From the NCBI RefSeq assembly GCF_900177645.1, contig NZ_FXAO01000005.1, forward strand, positions 57,324 to 121,323: 64,000 nucleotides of DNA. Reading direction: 5' to 3'. Source of the stretch: Arenibacter troitsensis (lineage in GTDB: Bacteria > Bacteroidota > Bacteroidia > Flavobacteriales > Flavobacteriaceae). Position numbers and translations under genes: made by a program. Of the stretch, positions 1-9,026 are shown one piece after another (within the stretch, counting starts at the first letter, position 1; every line of letters starts with the position of its first letter). The notes under the pieces were generated by a model. It ran no database searches. It had not been told where the DNA came from and worked only from the letters and a program-made list of their open reading frames with translations.

Positions 1-111
1 GCAGGAATGACAACTTAATCAACTAGGCAGACAGCCAATAAAAGTCATCACTAAAAACCCTAAGCCACACCATCCTGAAATACCACTCTAAAATAAAACA
101 CAGTAATATCC

Positions 112-134
112 GGATTCCTGCCTGTGCAGGAATA
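112..134. repeat. REP-like palindrome, copy in reverse orientation
   Basis: An imperfect palindrome built on CCTGCCTGTGCAGG between ATTC and GAAT arms. It is the reverse complement (one or two mismatches) of the palindromes that end the two direct repeats at 261-283 and 424-446. The first nine bases of the window (GCAGGAATG) look like the tail of one more copy. Short palindromes of this kind are scattered between genes in many flavobacterial genomes; no function can be read from the sequence. Confidence 0.6.
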
Positions 135-202
135 CATTAAAAAAACATTTGGTTCCCTTCACCAATATTTATACAAATTGAAAAGGGCAAACTTCCTTAA
201 TA

Positions 203-284
203 TCAGCTTTACTCCAATAACCACATGATCGGTTACTAGTTGCCTTTATTTACGCAAAATCATTCCCGCGCAGGCAGGAATCCA
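203..284 (+). repeat. 82-bp direct repeat, copy 1
   Basis: This stretch repeats at 366-447 with an offset of exactly 163 bases and only a handful of mismatches. Its 3' end is a REP-like palindrome (CATTCCCGCGCAGGCAGGAAT). Similarity weakly extends upstream to about 189 and 353 with a one-base indel. The block lies in a gene-free stretch from 1 to about 626 that otherwise shows no coding potential. Confidence 0.75.
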
Positions 285-365
285 TTAGACTGGTATACCC
301 TTTTTATCAGTTCTTAATTGTTTACCACAAACTACCTATGAATCGAAATTGGAAACTTCCCAATT

Positions 366-447
366 TCAGCTTTACTCCAATAACCACATGATTGGTTACT
401 AGTTGCCTTTATACACGCAATGTCATTCCTGCGCAGGCAGGAATCCA
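366..447 (+). repeat. 82-bp direct repeat, copy 2
   Basis: Second copy of the block at 203-284. It ends in the palindrome CATTCCTGCGCAGGCAGGAAT at 424-444. From 448 to 626 there is only AT-rich sequence leading up to the first gene, in which I see nothing else. Confidence 0.75.
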
Positions 448-626
448 ATGGCCTAGAATTATTTATGGACCGTCTATTTTATTTAACCATAAAGCAGATT
501 GTTAATCCAGATTTAACATTTACCTTTAATACTATATACAATTAATTATCCGCTCTTTGAATACCTTAAAAAAGTAGTGGCCCCCTGAATAAGATGAATA
601 TCCAAATTGTCATTAATACAAATGTC

Positions 627-1028
627 ATGAGAAAAATTCGCTTACTTCTTGCATTACTACTTGTCAGTTCTATTTTAATTGGACAGACCAAAGAATTCTC
701 CAAAGATTATTTTTTACAAAAAAGCAAAAAACAAAAGACCACCGCTTGGATATTGTTAGGAGGGGGAACGGCAATGGCTGTTGGAGGATTCGCTAAATTT
801 GATTCCAGCTGGGATAGTGGATCCGCCAGTAGCACGGACATAGCTGGCATTATCGGCACGGTCGGATTTTTGACCGGTTTAGCCAGTATTCCCTATTTTA
901 TCAGTGCCTGCAAAAACAAAAAAACAGCCATGTCCATTACATTTGATTATATACCAATTTATTTTTCCAGTGATAACTTGGCCGCAACACAATCTTATCC
1001 AACGATGTCCCTGAAAATTAAACTATGA
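627..1028 (+). CDS. Small predicted membrane/exported protein of unknown function
   Basis: I do not recognise a family. The 133-residue protein starts with a basic residue pair and a hydrophobic stretch (RKIRLLLALLLVSSILIG) that looks like a signal peptide ending near GQT. It is followed by a lysine-rich segment and two further hydrophobic segments (about residues 40-55 and 75-95), the first glycine-rich (LLGGGTAMAVGG). The pattern fits a small envelope protein. An in-frame ATG at 594 would add eleven polar residues before the signal peptide, so I prefer the ATG at 627. It stands alone, downstream of the repeat cluster. Confidence 0.5.
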   Translation: MRKIRLLLALLLVSSILIGQTKEFSKDYFLQKSKKQKTTAWILLGGGTAMAVGGFAKFDSSWDSGSASSTDIAGIIGTVGFLTGLASIPYFISACKNKKTAMSITFDYIPIYFSSDNLAATQSYPTMSLKIKL

Positions 1029-1123
1029 GCCTTAACATTCCCTAACAAAGGTTTAATAGGGCTTTAACGGTATTTTACAGATAGTTTTATTAAGTTAAAG
1101 GTGAACCTTAAAACTTAAAAAGA

Positions 1124-1267
1124 ATGGGAATTATACATGAAAAGAGAAAGTTTAAAAGAAAAGTGGAACAATCCAATCCTACTAACCCTACCGGGAATAC
1201 CAATGTTGACACCAATGACTTTGACATTGAAAAGGATACTATAAAGAATCAGCAGAACAAGCATTAA
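1124..1267 (+). CDS. Possible 47-residue polar peptide
   Basis: A short frame with an ATG at 1124 and a TAA at 1265-1267. The product starts MGIIHEKRKFKRK, with a strongly basic N-terminus, and turns acidic and asparagine-rich (VDTNDFDIEKD). It has no cysteines or membrane segment. It is the only plausible gene between 1028 and the convergent gene ending at 1313. I do not recognise it. The composition is gene-like (codon third positions mostly A/T, as in the neighbours), but the length makes it uncertain. Confidence 0.35.
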   Translation: MGIIHEKRKFKRKVEQSNPTNPTGNTNVDTNDFDIEKDTIKNQQNKH

Positions 1268-1312
1268 TAGATGCCAAGTAATTTCACAAGCTGAAACCAT
1301 AATGGAATTATT

Positions 1313-2029
1313 CTAGAAAAAATCTTTATACTGCAAAACCCTGAAATCGATCGTGTTGAATTTAGGGTTTGCGTCTTTCATTTTTTTAAATAATTTCAAG
1401 CTTCCCACTGCCCTGTTGGCCGCCCCTGAAGGTGCCGTTAAGGATACTGTTTTAATTACCCTCTTCTTGTCGACCCTTAGATCTAATGTGGTTTTGGACG
1501 AAATGTCCAATTTTGCGGATGGCAGAACGAACTGATGAATACGGGGTACCTCATTGGTAACCGGTTCCAAGCTAATTCCTTGTTCCTTCAGATATTTTCT
1601 AAAAAAATATTCGGGACCATTTTTACTATTTCCGCCCGTAAACAATAAGGTTTCCACCTTAGGATACTGTTTAATATATCCCAACATATCCCTCAATACA
1701 ATATTTTCCATCCCCAAATCCGATGCATCCATCTTGGAACGATGCGCACTTTGCACTATATCGCATATTCCTATTTTTCGCTCCTTAAGAAAATCCATGC
1801 GTTGCCTAATGGCCTTTTCTGTAGTTTCAAAATCTAAATCGAGTCCAAAAATGCGATCTAAAATAGGCCACAATTGGCCATCCCGGCTGCCGTAACAAAA
1901 ATTAACGTCCCCCTCCTTTAAATCACCTGTAGTAAATCTTGGCGGTGGCAAGGTTCCTACTATCAACTTGGTGGCCTCCTTGAATAAAAAGGGTTCATAA
2001 GGATGTGTATGCAAGAACATGTTGGACAA
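1313..2029 (-). CDS. Uracil-DNA glycosylase-superfamily protein
   Basis: A 238-residue soluble protein with the hallmarks of the UDG fold. There is a first motif near residues 24-50 (VGTLPPPRF, then FCYGSRDGQLWPIL, like the catalytic water-binding loop followed by N/D-x-FW in mismatch-specific glycosylases). The C-terminal loop SAPSGAANRAVG-like element (TAPSGAAN, about residue 200) resembles the DNA-intercalating loop. UDG-fold enzymes remove uracil, hypoxanthine or related bases from DNA; which base this one handles cannot be told. It may be a flavobacterial subfamily not tested biochemically. It is transcribed alone, 280 bases downstream of pyc on the same strand. Confidence 0.6.
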   Translation of the reverse strand: MSNMFLHTHPYEPFLFKEATKLIVGTLPPPRFTTGDLKEGDVNFCYGSRDGQLWPILDRIFGLDLDFETTEKAIRQRMDFLKERKIGICDIVQSAHRSKMDASDLGMENIVLRDMLGYIKQYPKVETLLFTGGNSKNGPEYFFRKYLKEQGISLEPVTNEVPRIHQFVLPSAKLDISSKTTLDLRVDKKRVIKTVSLTAPSGAANRAVGSLKLFKKMKDANPKFNTIDFRVLQYKDFF

Positions 2030-2194
2030 TTTAATTAGTTTAAAAGGCTAAACGCTTACAAAGGTAAACGGATAAAACAAAAAGTTGCAGGGATATGCCC
2101 AAGTATCGACAAATTCCCTGCAACTATAATATTTATTAGTGAAACTCAATTTTGAGAAGTCAATAAGACGCACTGAAAATTGTAAGTAGAATTA

Positions 2195-2278
2195 ATCCCG
2201 CCTTTTTCGGCGGGATCTAGATTCAATGCCTCGACCTTTGGGTTGATTCCTATTATTGCGCTCAGGGCTTGCCCTGAG
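2195..2278. other. Two hairpin-forming palindromes between pyc and the UDG-like gene
   Basis: Two separate dyads: ATCCCGCC-N6-GGCGGGAT at 2195-2216 and CTCAGGGC-TT-GCCCTGAG at 2261-2278. Both are perfect and GC-rich in an AT-rich gap. Neither is followed by a T-run on the minus strand, so they are weak candidates for the pyc terminator; they may be REP-like repeats. Confidence 0.4.
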
Positions 2279-2310
2279 GTTTAATACCTTTTATTATTAC
2301 GCTTAATTTA

Positions 2311-5300
2311 TTATTTTAATACTAACACCAGATCCTCGGAATTGACCAGGGAACCTCCGTTTAATTGTACTATGTCTACAATACCCTCTTCTGTTGCAGT
2401 GACCGTTGTTTCCATTTTCATGGCTTCAATCACAAATAAGGGCTGGTTCTTTTTTACTTCTTGGTTCTTTTTTACCAAAACACTGGACAACAATCCCTGC
2501 AATGGTGCCCCAATCTGCTTTGGATTGGAAGCATCTGCCTTAACATTTTCAACCTTGTCCACCTTAACGGATTTATCCTTTATGATTACATTTCGCAATT
2601 GTCCGTTTACCTTAAAGTATATGCTAACATTTCCAGCTTCATCGGGTTCCCCCTTGAGCATAAGTGAAACAAGAATGTTTTTCCCCCTGTCCAACTCTAC
2701 AATGATCTCTTCCCCAATTTCCATCCCATAAAAGAAATTCTTGGTTGGGATATTCATAACATTGCCATATTTTACATGGTGGTTATAGGCGTCCGTGAAA
2801 ACCTTTGGATACAATTTATAGGAAAGGAAATCTGTTATAAGCAACTCGCGCCCCATTCCCGAACTGAATTTTCTTTTGAAGTCATTGAATTCCTTATCAA
2901 AATCTATAGGTTCCAAATGTGCATTGGGCCTATCCGTAAACGGTTTTTCATCCTTCAGCACAATTTTCTGTAGTTTAGAGGGGAAGCCACCAACCGGTTG
3001 CCCAAGATCTCCTTTAAAGAAGCCTATTACAGATTGGGGGAAAGAAATGCTATCACCCCTTTCCAGTACATCCTCTGCCGTAAGACCGTTACTGATCATA
3101 TATTGAGCCATATCCCCTACCACTTTGGAACTAGGGGTTACTTTTACAATATCCCCAAATAGTTTATTTACTTCCCCGTACATTTTGGTGACCTCGGGAA
3201 ATTTGTCCTCCAATCCCAAAGCTATTGCCTGCCCTTTTAGGTTGGAGTACTGTCCGCCCGGTATTTCATGACTGTATATCTCTCCAGTACCCGACTTTAA
3301 TCCGGACTCAAAAGTATAATAGTAATTACGGACAGTTTCCCAATAATTGGAATACTCGGCCAATTTATCGGTATTCATAATATTCTGCCGCTCGTTAAAA
3401 CGCAACATCTCCACCACCGAATTAAAATTAGGCTGGGAAGTAAGCCCGGACAATCCGCCCAAGGCAACATCAACTACATCCACTCCGGCCTCTATAGCTT
3501 TTAGGTACATGGCCGATTGGGTAGAGGAGGTGTCGTGGGTATGTAGATGTATAGGGATATTAATTTCCGATTTTAAGGCGGAAATCAATTCATAGGCGGC
3601 ATAAGGTTTTAACAAACCAGCCATATCCTTAACTCCCAAAATATGTGCTCCCGCATTTTCTATGTCCTTGGCCAATTGCACATAATATTTTAAGTCGTAT
3701 TTTGTTTTGGAAGGATCCAAAATGTCCCCAGTATAGCAAATGGAGCCTTCGGCCAGACCCCCGGTTTTGGTACGTACATATTCAATACATGGAGCAAGGG
3801 ATTGCATCCAGTTGAGCGAATCAAATATTCGAAAAACATCCACTCCGGACTTATAGGATTCCTCAACAAACCGCTCTATTAAATTATCTGGGTAAGCCGT
3901 ATAACCCACACCATTGGAGCCCCTTATCAACATCTGCAATAATACGTTGGGCATGGCCTTACGCAATAGTTCCAAACGTTCCCAGGGATTTTCCTGTAAA
4001 AATCTAAGACAGACATCAAAGGTGGCACCTCCCCAGACCTCCATACTAAAAATTTCAGGGTGGTTCTTGGCATAACCCTCGGCCACTTTCAACATATCCA
4101 CTGTTCGCATACGTGTGGCCAACAAACTTTGATGGGCATCGCGCATGGTAGTATCTGTATAATGGACCTTTTTTTCATTCATTAGCCATTGCGAAAACTG
4201 CTCCGGTCCCAATTCCGTCAAAAGATCCTTTGTACCCTTTGGATAACCTTCGAACTTAGGGAAAGAAGGAACTTTTGGTTTGGAAAAAATATGATCCTTA
4301 TCCAATTTCTTCACATCGGGATTCCCGTTAACAATAACTTCCCCCAGAAACTCTACCAGTTTATTGGCACGGTTCCTTGGTTCCACGAACTTGAAGAGTT
4401 CCGGTTCGTTCTTAATAAAATTCACGGTAACCTTGCCTTCCCTAAAAGTAGGATGCTTTAGGATATTGTCCAAAAATGCCATATTGGTCTTAACACCACG
4501 GATACGGAATTCCGCCAACGCCCTACGCATTTTTCTACAGGATCCGTCCAAAGTTCTACTAATAGCGGACACCTTAACCAGCATGGAATCGAAAAATGGG
4601 GATATGGCCACCCCCTGATAAATACTACCGGCGTCTAGCCTAATACCCAATCCGGAAGCACTCCTATACGTGGTAACCACTCCATAATCGGGCTTAAAAT
4701 CGTTTCCTGGATCCTCGGTGGTTATCCTACATTGCAGGGCATAGCCCGTTACAACCACGGAGGCTTGATTCTGAATCTTAATCTGTTTATCGGACAGTTT
4801 ATACCCTCCCGCTATAAACAGTTGGGCCTTGACCAGATCAATATTCGTGATCATTTCAGTCACGGTATGTTCTACCTGTATCCTAGGGTTTACTTCTATA
4901 AAATATATACTTCCGTCATCATCGACCAAAAACTCTACCGTTCCAATATTATTATAATCTACAGCCTTGCAAATATCTATAGCGTACTTGTATAGATTAT
5001 CCTTGGTTTCCTGTGGAAGACCTATGGAGGGAGCAAACTCTATAACCTTCTGATATCGGCGTTGCACGGAACAATCACGTTCATATAGGTGCACTATGTT
5101 GCCATGGGTATCCGCAACGATCTGAATTTCTATATGTTTTGGGTTTTCCACGAATTTTTCGAGAAAAACGGTATCATCACCAAACGCGTTCAGGGATTCC
5201 CTCTTTGCCTCAGGAAACCCTTTTTTAAGTTCATCCTCCGTACGGATCACCCTCATCCCACGCCCACCACCACCTGAAGCAGCTTTGAGCATTAAGGGAT

Positions 5301-5763
5301 AACCAATATCCTTAGCTTCTGCAAGGGCAACATCTATATCGGTCAAGTCCTTATCACTACTTCTTATAATTGGTATATTATTGGCTACTGCTACGTCCTT
5401 TGCGGTAATCTTATCCCCTAAAGCCTTAAGCACAGAAACCTTTGGGCCTACGAAAATAATTCCGTTGTCGTAACATTTTTGTGCAAATTTGGCATTCTCG
5501 GACAAGAATCCATATCCAGGGTGTATGGCGTCCACATCATTGTCCTTAGCAACCTTGATTAGGGCATCCATATCCAAATAAGGCTTTAAGGGTTCATTGT
5601 CCTCCCCAATCTGATAACTTTCATCAGCCTTATATCGATGCAGGGAATAGCGGTCTTCATAGGTATAAACTCCTACCGTCTTAATTCCTATTTCTACACA
5701 CGCCCTAAATATTCGAATGGCAATCTCGCCCCTATTTGCTACTAATACCTTTTTTATTTTCAA
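2311..5763 (-). CDS. pyc: Pyruvate carboxylase
   Basis: Biotin-dependent enzyme that carboxylates pyruvate to oxaloacetate with ATP and bicarbonate, an anaplerotic step. The 1150-residue length and domain order match single-chain pyruvate carboxylase: biotin carboxylase (residues about 1-460, with ASGGGGRGMR as the ATP-grasp glycine loop and EVNPRIQVEHTVTE), carboxyltransferase of the HMGL-like TIM barrel (about 530-830, starting TTMRDAHQSLLATR, with the metal ligands LHTHD), PYC tetramerisation region, and a C-terminal biotinyl domain (about 1080-1150) in which EAMKM places the biotinylated lysine near residue 1116. Transcribed alone from a recognisable promoter. The biotin would be attached by the ligase encoded at 16807-17538. 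Confidence 0.97.
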   Translation of the reverse strand: MKIKKVLVANRGEIAIRIFRACVEIGIKTVGVYTYEDRYSLHRYKADESYQIGEDNEPLKPYLDMDALIKVAKDNDVDAIHPGYGFLSENAKFAQKCYDNGIIFVGPKVSVLKALGDKITAKDVAVANNIPIIRSSDKDLTDIDVALAEAKDIGYPLMLKAASGGGGRGMRVIRTEDELKKGFPEAKRESLNAFGDDTVFLEKFVENPKHIEIQIVADTHGNIVHLYERDCSVQRRYQKVIEFAPSIGLPQETKDNLYKYAIDICKAVDYNNIGTVEFLVDDDGSIYFIEVNPRIQVEHTVTEMITNIDLVKAQLFIAGGYKLSDKQIKIQNQASVVVTGYALQCRITTEDPGNDFKPDYGVVTTYRSASGLGIRLDAGSIYQGVAISPFFDSMLVKVSAISRTLDGSCRKMRRALAEFRIRGVKTNMAFLDNILKHPTFREGKVTVNFIKNEPELFKFVEPRNRANKLVEFLGEVIVNGNPDVKKLDKDHIFSKPKVPSFPKFEGYPKGTKDLLTELGPEQFSQWLMNEKKVHYTDTTMRDAHQSLLATRMRTVDMLKVAEGYAKNHPEIFSMEVWGGATFDVCLRFLQENPWERLELLRKAMPNVLLQMLIRGSNGVGYTAYPDNLIERFVEESYKSGVDVFRIFDSLNWMQSLAPCIEYVRTKTGGLAEGSICYTGDILDPSKTKYDLKYYVQLAKDIENAGAHILGVKDMAGLLKPYAAYELISALKSEINIPIHLHTHDTSSTQSAMYLKAIEAGVDVVDVALGGLSGLTSQPNFNSVVEMLRFNERQNIMNTDKLAEYSNYWETVRNYYYTFESGLKSGTGEIYSHEIPGGQYSNLKGQAIALGLEDKFPEVTKMYGEVNKLFGDIVKVTPSSKVVGDMAQYMISNGLTAEDVLERGDSISFPQSVIGFFKGDLGQPVGGFPSKLQKIVLKDEKPFTDRPNAHLEPIDFDKEFNDFKRKFSSGMGRELLITDFLSYKLYPKVFTDAYNHHVKYGNVMNIPTKNFFYGMEIGEEIIVELDRGKNILVSLMLKGEPDEAGNVSIYFKVNGQLRNVIIKDKSVKVDKVENVKADASNPKQIGAPLQGLLSSVLVKKNQEVKKNQPLFVIEAMKMETTVTATEEGIVDIVQLNGGSLVNSEDLVLVLK

Positions 5764-5812
5764 CCTATTACGTTTTTGGAAATACTCAGTTTAACATAAT
5801 CTGACAATTCTA

Positions 5813-5843
5813 CAAACTTAGCATATTAGGGTTAGGAAGCCAA
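5813..5843 (-). promoter_or_regulatory. Predicted pyc promoter
   Basis: On the minus strand, TTG (5841-5843), a 20-base spacer, then TAAGTTTG (5813-5820), a match to the Bacteroidota primary promoter (TTG / TAnnTTTG). Transcription would start near 5809, giving a leader of about 46 bases before pyc. Confidence 0.6.
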
Positions 5844-5870
5844 TTTGTTAAAAGTATATCTTTTAACAAA
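5844..5870. promoter_or_regulatory. Perfect 11-bp inverted repeat next to the pyc promoter
   Basis: TTTGTTAAAAG, five bases, CTTTTAACAAA. It directly abuts the -33 element of pyc and lies about 100 bases upstream of the divergent bTHX gene, so it is placed like an operator for a dimeric regulator. The regulator is unknown. A minor alternative is a transcribed hairpin. Confidence 0.4.
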
Positions 5871-5971
5871 ATTGTTACAAATACAAATAAATAGGAAAAA
5901 AGTGATTCCAAATGAAACTTGCCATTAAGATATTAATACTTTAATTTTAAAGGAGATAAAATACAGACAAA

Positions 5972-6100
5972 ATGGGAAAAGGAGATAAAAAATCGAAAAG
6001 AGGAAAAATTATTAATGGCACCTATGGAACAAGGCGTAAAAGAAAAATTAAAAAAAGACCCACTATTGAAGAAAAAATAAATCCTGGCAAGAAAAAATAA
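5972..6100 (+). CDS. thx: 30S ribosomal protein bTHX
   Basis: A 42-residue, highly basic protein of the small ribosomal subunit. It opens with MGKGDKKSKRGKI and continues with GTYGTRRKRK and a lysine-rich end, the signature of bacterial THX, which sits in the head of the 30S particle and is common in Bacteroidota. The ATG at 5972 gives the canonical N-terminus (MGKGD). It is short enough to be missed by gene callers. It is alone, divergent from pyc and convergent with the lipoprotein gene ending at 6119. Confidence 0.92.
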   Translation: MGKGDKKSKRGKIINGTYGTRRKRKIKKRPTIEEKINPGKKK

Positions 6101-6118
6101 GGGCACTTTTAATAGCGT

Positions 6119-6481
6119 TTAGTCCATTATAAAATTTAGGACAACATCCCCCTCCTCGGAGATATTTAGGCCATAGGTGTAAAATCCATTTTCCAATGGT
6201 GTTTCACCTACAAAATCTATGGGTTGAACAACATAATTCTCCTCACCGACCATAATATTGATATAGGCATAGGTATAGGCCGTTTCATATTCCAGATAAT
6301 CGGAATACTCATCGGGAGCTATATTCTCATGAATCATATCATCACTACCCACCTGTACGGCATCAAAGATAACACTGCTTTCATTTTTTATCCTGATGTT
6401 CACCCCTTCCAGGTTGTCATCCCTATCAGAACAGTTAATAAACACAGTAGCAATCAAAAATAACAAAGCGAATCGTTTCAT
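6119..6481 (-). CDS. Small lipoprotein of unknown function
   Basis: A 120-residue protein with a lipoprotein signal peptide: MKRFALLFLIATVFINCSD, in which INCS is a reasonable lipobox with the modified cysteine at residue 17. It is followed by acidic residues (DRDDN), a pattern typical of Bacteroidota lipoproteins. The rest is acidic, rich in beta-type residues and has no recognised domain. Residues 29-110 read like a single small beta sandwich. Monocistronic, downstream of and on the same strand as yaaA, with 60 bases between them. Confidence 0.65.
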   Translation of the reverse strand: MKRFALLFLIATVFINCSDRDDNLEGVNIRIKNESSVIFDAVQVGSDDMIHENIAPDEYSDYLEYETAYTYAYINIMVGEENYVVQPIDFVGETPLENGFYTYGLNISEEGDVVLNFIMD

Positions 6482-6541
6482 ATCAAACTCAATTAAGTAG
6501 TATTACTTATTTGAAAATAACGCTTTTTTTCCTGAAATATT

Positions 6542-7303
6542 CTATCTGATAAACACCGGTTGATTTTCCTTTAAGGTATGTTCTTTACTGTACAGGTAGC
6601 CATCCCTGTCAAACCCCTTAACATCGTCCAAGGTTTTGGCATCGGTATCCAATATATAACGCACCATTGTTCCCCTGGCCTTCTTAGCGAAAAAGCTTAT
6701 TATCTTTAAATTATCATTCTTCCAATCCTTGAATATTGGGGTAATTACAGGTACTTTAAGATGCTTTTCATCTACTGCACCAAAATATTCATTGCTGGCA
6801 AGATTTAGGAAAAGCTCATTGTCCTCCAATTCTGAATTTAAATAATCTGTGATCTGTTTTTTCCAGAACTCATATAAATTCTTTTTGCGTCCTATCTTTA
6901 ATTGCGTCCCCATTTCCAAACGATAGGGCTGCATAAGATCCAAAGGTTTTAAAACACCATATAAACCAGACAATATCCTAAGTTTCTCCTGTAGAGGTTC
7001 CAATTTTTCCGCAGCCAAGGTATATGCGTCCAGACCTTGGTAAACATCCCCATTAAATGCATAGATTGCCGGCCTGGCATTTGTTTCTGTAAAGGGAACC
7101 AAAAATTGCTGGTTCCTTTCCCAATTAAGTTCAGCAAGATTTGCGGAAATGCCCATTAACTCAGCTAAGGCCTTGGGCTTTTTCTTGGCCAAAACCTTGT
7201 TCAACTGTTCCGCCTCCTTTATAAAATAGGGTTGTGAAAATTTCTTAGTGGGCAATTTACTTTCAAAATCCAAAGATTTTGCAGGTGATATTACTATTTT
7301 CAT
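6542..7303 (-). CDS. yaaA: Peroxide stress protein YaaA (DUF328)
   Basis: The 253-residue protein begins with [18 protein letters not shown], the diagnostic N-terminus of YaaA. Other family motifs are present: NGDVYQGL (about residue 83), [23 protein letters not shown] (about 110-130), NLASNEYF and FFAKKARG(T/M). In E. coli YaaA limits DNA and protein damage during peroxide stress by lowering free iron and can bind DNA. Length matches the family. A TATTTTTG element (7333-7340, minus strand) upstream could be its -7 box. Confidence 0.95.
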   Translation of the reverse strand: MKIVISPAKSLDFESKLPTKKFSQPYFIKEAEQLNKVLAKKKPKALAELMGISANLAELNWERNQQFLVPFTETNARPAIYAFNGDVYQGLDAYTLAAEKLEPLQEKLRILSGLYGVLKPLDLMQPYRLEMGTQLKIGRKKNLYEFWKKQITDYLNSELEDNELFLNLASNEYFGAVDEKHLKVPVITPIFKDWKNDNLKIISFFAKKARGTMVRYILDTDAKTLDDVKGFDRDGYLYSKEHTLKENQPVFIR

Positions 7304-7404
7304 ACTTGCTGGGATCTATTTAAGATTTAGACCAAAAATAATGTCTGAACATTAAATTACCTAAGCCTTTAAAATCTTGTTATCAATATCGGTATAAACG
7401 AAAC

Positions 7405-8436
7405 CTATTCAACTTGACTATGTTTGGCGTATTGCTTCCATTTTTCGATACAATTGGCCATATCTTCAGGAATTTCGGAATCGAACCTCATAAATTTACC
7501 GCTAACGGGGTGCATAAATCCCAAGGTCTTTGCATGTAGGGCCTGTCTAGGTAATATTTTAAAGGCATTATCCACAAATTGCTTGTATTTGGTAAAAGTG
7601 GTCCCCTTTAAAACTTTTTCCCCACCGTACCGCTCGTCGTTGAACAATGTATGGCCAATATGTTTTAAATGCACACGAATCTGATGTGTCCTACCTGTTT
7701 CCAAGGTACAGGAAAGCAAGGTTACATACCCATATCGTTCCAGAACCTTATAATGGGTTACCGCCTCCTTGCCCTGCTCTCCCTCTGGAAAAACATGCAT
7801 CTGCAAACGATTTTTCGGATTTCGGCCTATATGTCCCTCAATGGTTCCCTCATCCTCTTCCACATTTCCCCAGACCAACGCTATATATTCCCGTTCGCTA
7901 GATTTTTCAAAAAACTGCTTGGCCAAATGCGTCATTGCAGCTTCAGTCTTTGCCACGACCAAGAGGCCTGAAGTATCCTTATCAATTCTGTGCACCAGTC
8001 CAGGACGTTCATCACTATTCTTGGGTAAATTGTCAAAATGATAAATCAGGGCATTGATCAAAGTTCCTGAATAATTTCCATGCCCCGGATGCACCACCAT
8101 CCCAGCCGGTTTGTTCACCACCAAAAGAACATCATCCTCATAGACGATATCCAAAGGAATGTTCTCTGGGGTAAGTAAGTTTTCATGGGGTGGATGGGCA
8201 AACATGACCCGGATATGGTCACCCGCCTTTACCTTGTAATTTTGTTTTACCGCAGCTCCGTTTACCCAGACATTTCCATCCCTTGCGGCCTGCTGAATCT
8301 TATTGCGCGTTGCGTTTTCAATGAAATTCATTAAAAACTTATCTATCCTTAATGGATCCTGACCTTTGGAAGCCTTAAAACTATGATGCTCAAAAAGTTC
8401 CTCTTCATTTAATTCAAAATCATCCTGTACCTCCAT
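7405..8436 (-). CDS. rluD: RluA/RluD-family 23S rRNA pseudouridine synthase
   Basis: Isomerises specific uridines in 23S rRNA to pseudouridine. The 343-residue protein has an N-terminal S4 RNA-binding domain (about 25-85, RIDKFL...VWVNG) and the synthase domain. The catalytic motif HRIDKDTSGLLVVAK places the catalytic aspartate at residue 152, followed by GRTHQIRVHL. The likely target, by homology to RluD, is helix 69, but RluA-family members are hard to tell apart by sequence. It starts 2 bases after the PASTA gene ends, so the two are co-transcribed. Confidence 0.85.
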   Translation of the reverse strand: MEVQDDFELNEEELFEHHSFKASKGQDPLRIDKFLMNFIENATRNKIQQAARDGNVWVNGAAVKQNYKVKAGDHIRVMFAHPPHENLLTPENIPLDIVYEDDVLLVVNKPAGMVVHPGHGNYSGTLINALIYHFDNLPKNSDERPGLVHRIDKDTSGLLVVAKTEAAMTHLAKQFFEKSSEREYIALVWGNVEEDEGTIEGHIGRNPKNRLQMHVFPEGEQGKEAVTHYKVLERYGYVTLLSCTLETGRTHQIRVHLKHIGHTLFNDERYGGEKVLKGTTFTKYKQFVDNAFKILPRQALHAKTLGFMHPVSGKFMRFDSEIPEDMANCIEKWKQYAKHSQVE

Positions 8437-8438
8437 AA

Positions 8439-9026
8439 TTATTCGGACTCTGCCTTTACTTCTGCTCTTGAGGTAATATTACCGTTGCCGCATATCAACT
8501 CTATCTTAGAGGTTTTTGGCAGCTTGTCACCGGGGACAACATATTTTCCTTTATACTTAATGTTGTAGACCATGTCTTTTCCCAATTCGTCCACATAGGT
8601 AACCCTTTCCACTTCCAAACCGACCGCTTTGAGCATTGAACTTGCATTTCTTTGGGTAACCTGAATAATATTGGGAATAGTGACTTTTTTATATCCGGAT
8701 GGATTAACGGTTATATAAATTTTCCTGTTCTCTTTAACCTTGCTTCCAGCACGGGGAGTTTGATCAATGATGGAAAACCTAGGATACGTTGGATTGTAAT
8801 TGGCCGAATCCAATACCTCATATCTCAACTGTGATTGATCTATGATGGACCTCATCTCCGTCACCGACATTTTGGATAGATCCGGAACCTCCACAAATTT
8901 ACCGTGATTGGTAGTGGCCTTTAAATACTGCATTGCCCCAACTACCAATAAAACAGAAACCACTAATGCCAGCACCAACTGAATCAAAAAAGTTTTACTC
9001 GTTAAAAAATTAAAAAAATTTCGCAT
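8439..9026 (-). CDS. PASTA-domain membrane protein
   Basis: A 195-residue protein with one N-terminal membrane helix (about residues 13-33, LIQLVLALVVSVLLVVGAM) and a periplasmic part with two PASTA domains: about 43-112 (VPDLSKMSVTEMRSII ... YPRFSIIDQTPRAGSKV) and about 114-182 (VTIPNIIQVTQRNASSMLKAVGL). PASTA modules bind peptidoglycan fragments or D-Ala-containing peptides in other proteins. There is no kinase or penicillin-binding domain, so it is a stand-alone PASTA protein. It lies next to the divergent D-Ala-D-Ala ligase gene, which fits a cell-wall link; its actual role is not known. Confidence 0.85.
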   Translation of the reverse strand: MRNFFNFLTSKTFLIQLVLALVVSVLLVVGAMQYLKATTNHGKFVEVPDLSKMSVTEMRSIIDQSQLRYEVLDSANYNPTYPRFSIIDQTPRAGSKVKENRKIYITVNPSGYKKVTIPNIIQVTQRNASSMLKAVGLEVERVTYVDELGKDMVYNIKYKGKYVVPGDKLPKTSKIELICGNGNITSRAEVKAESE

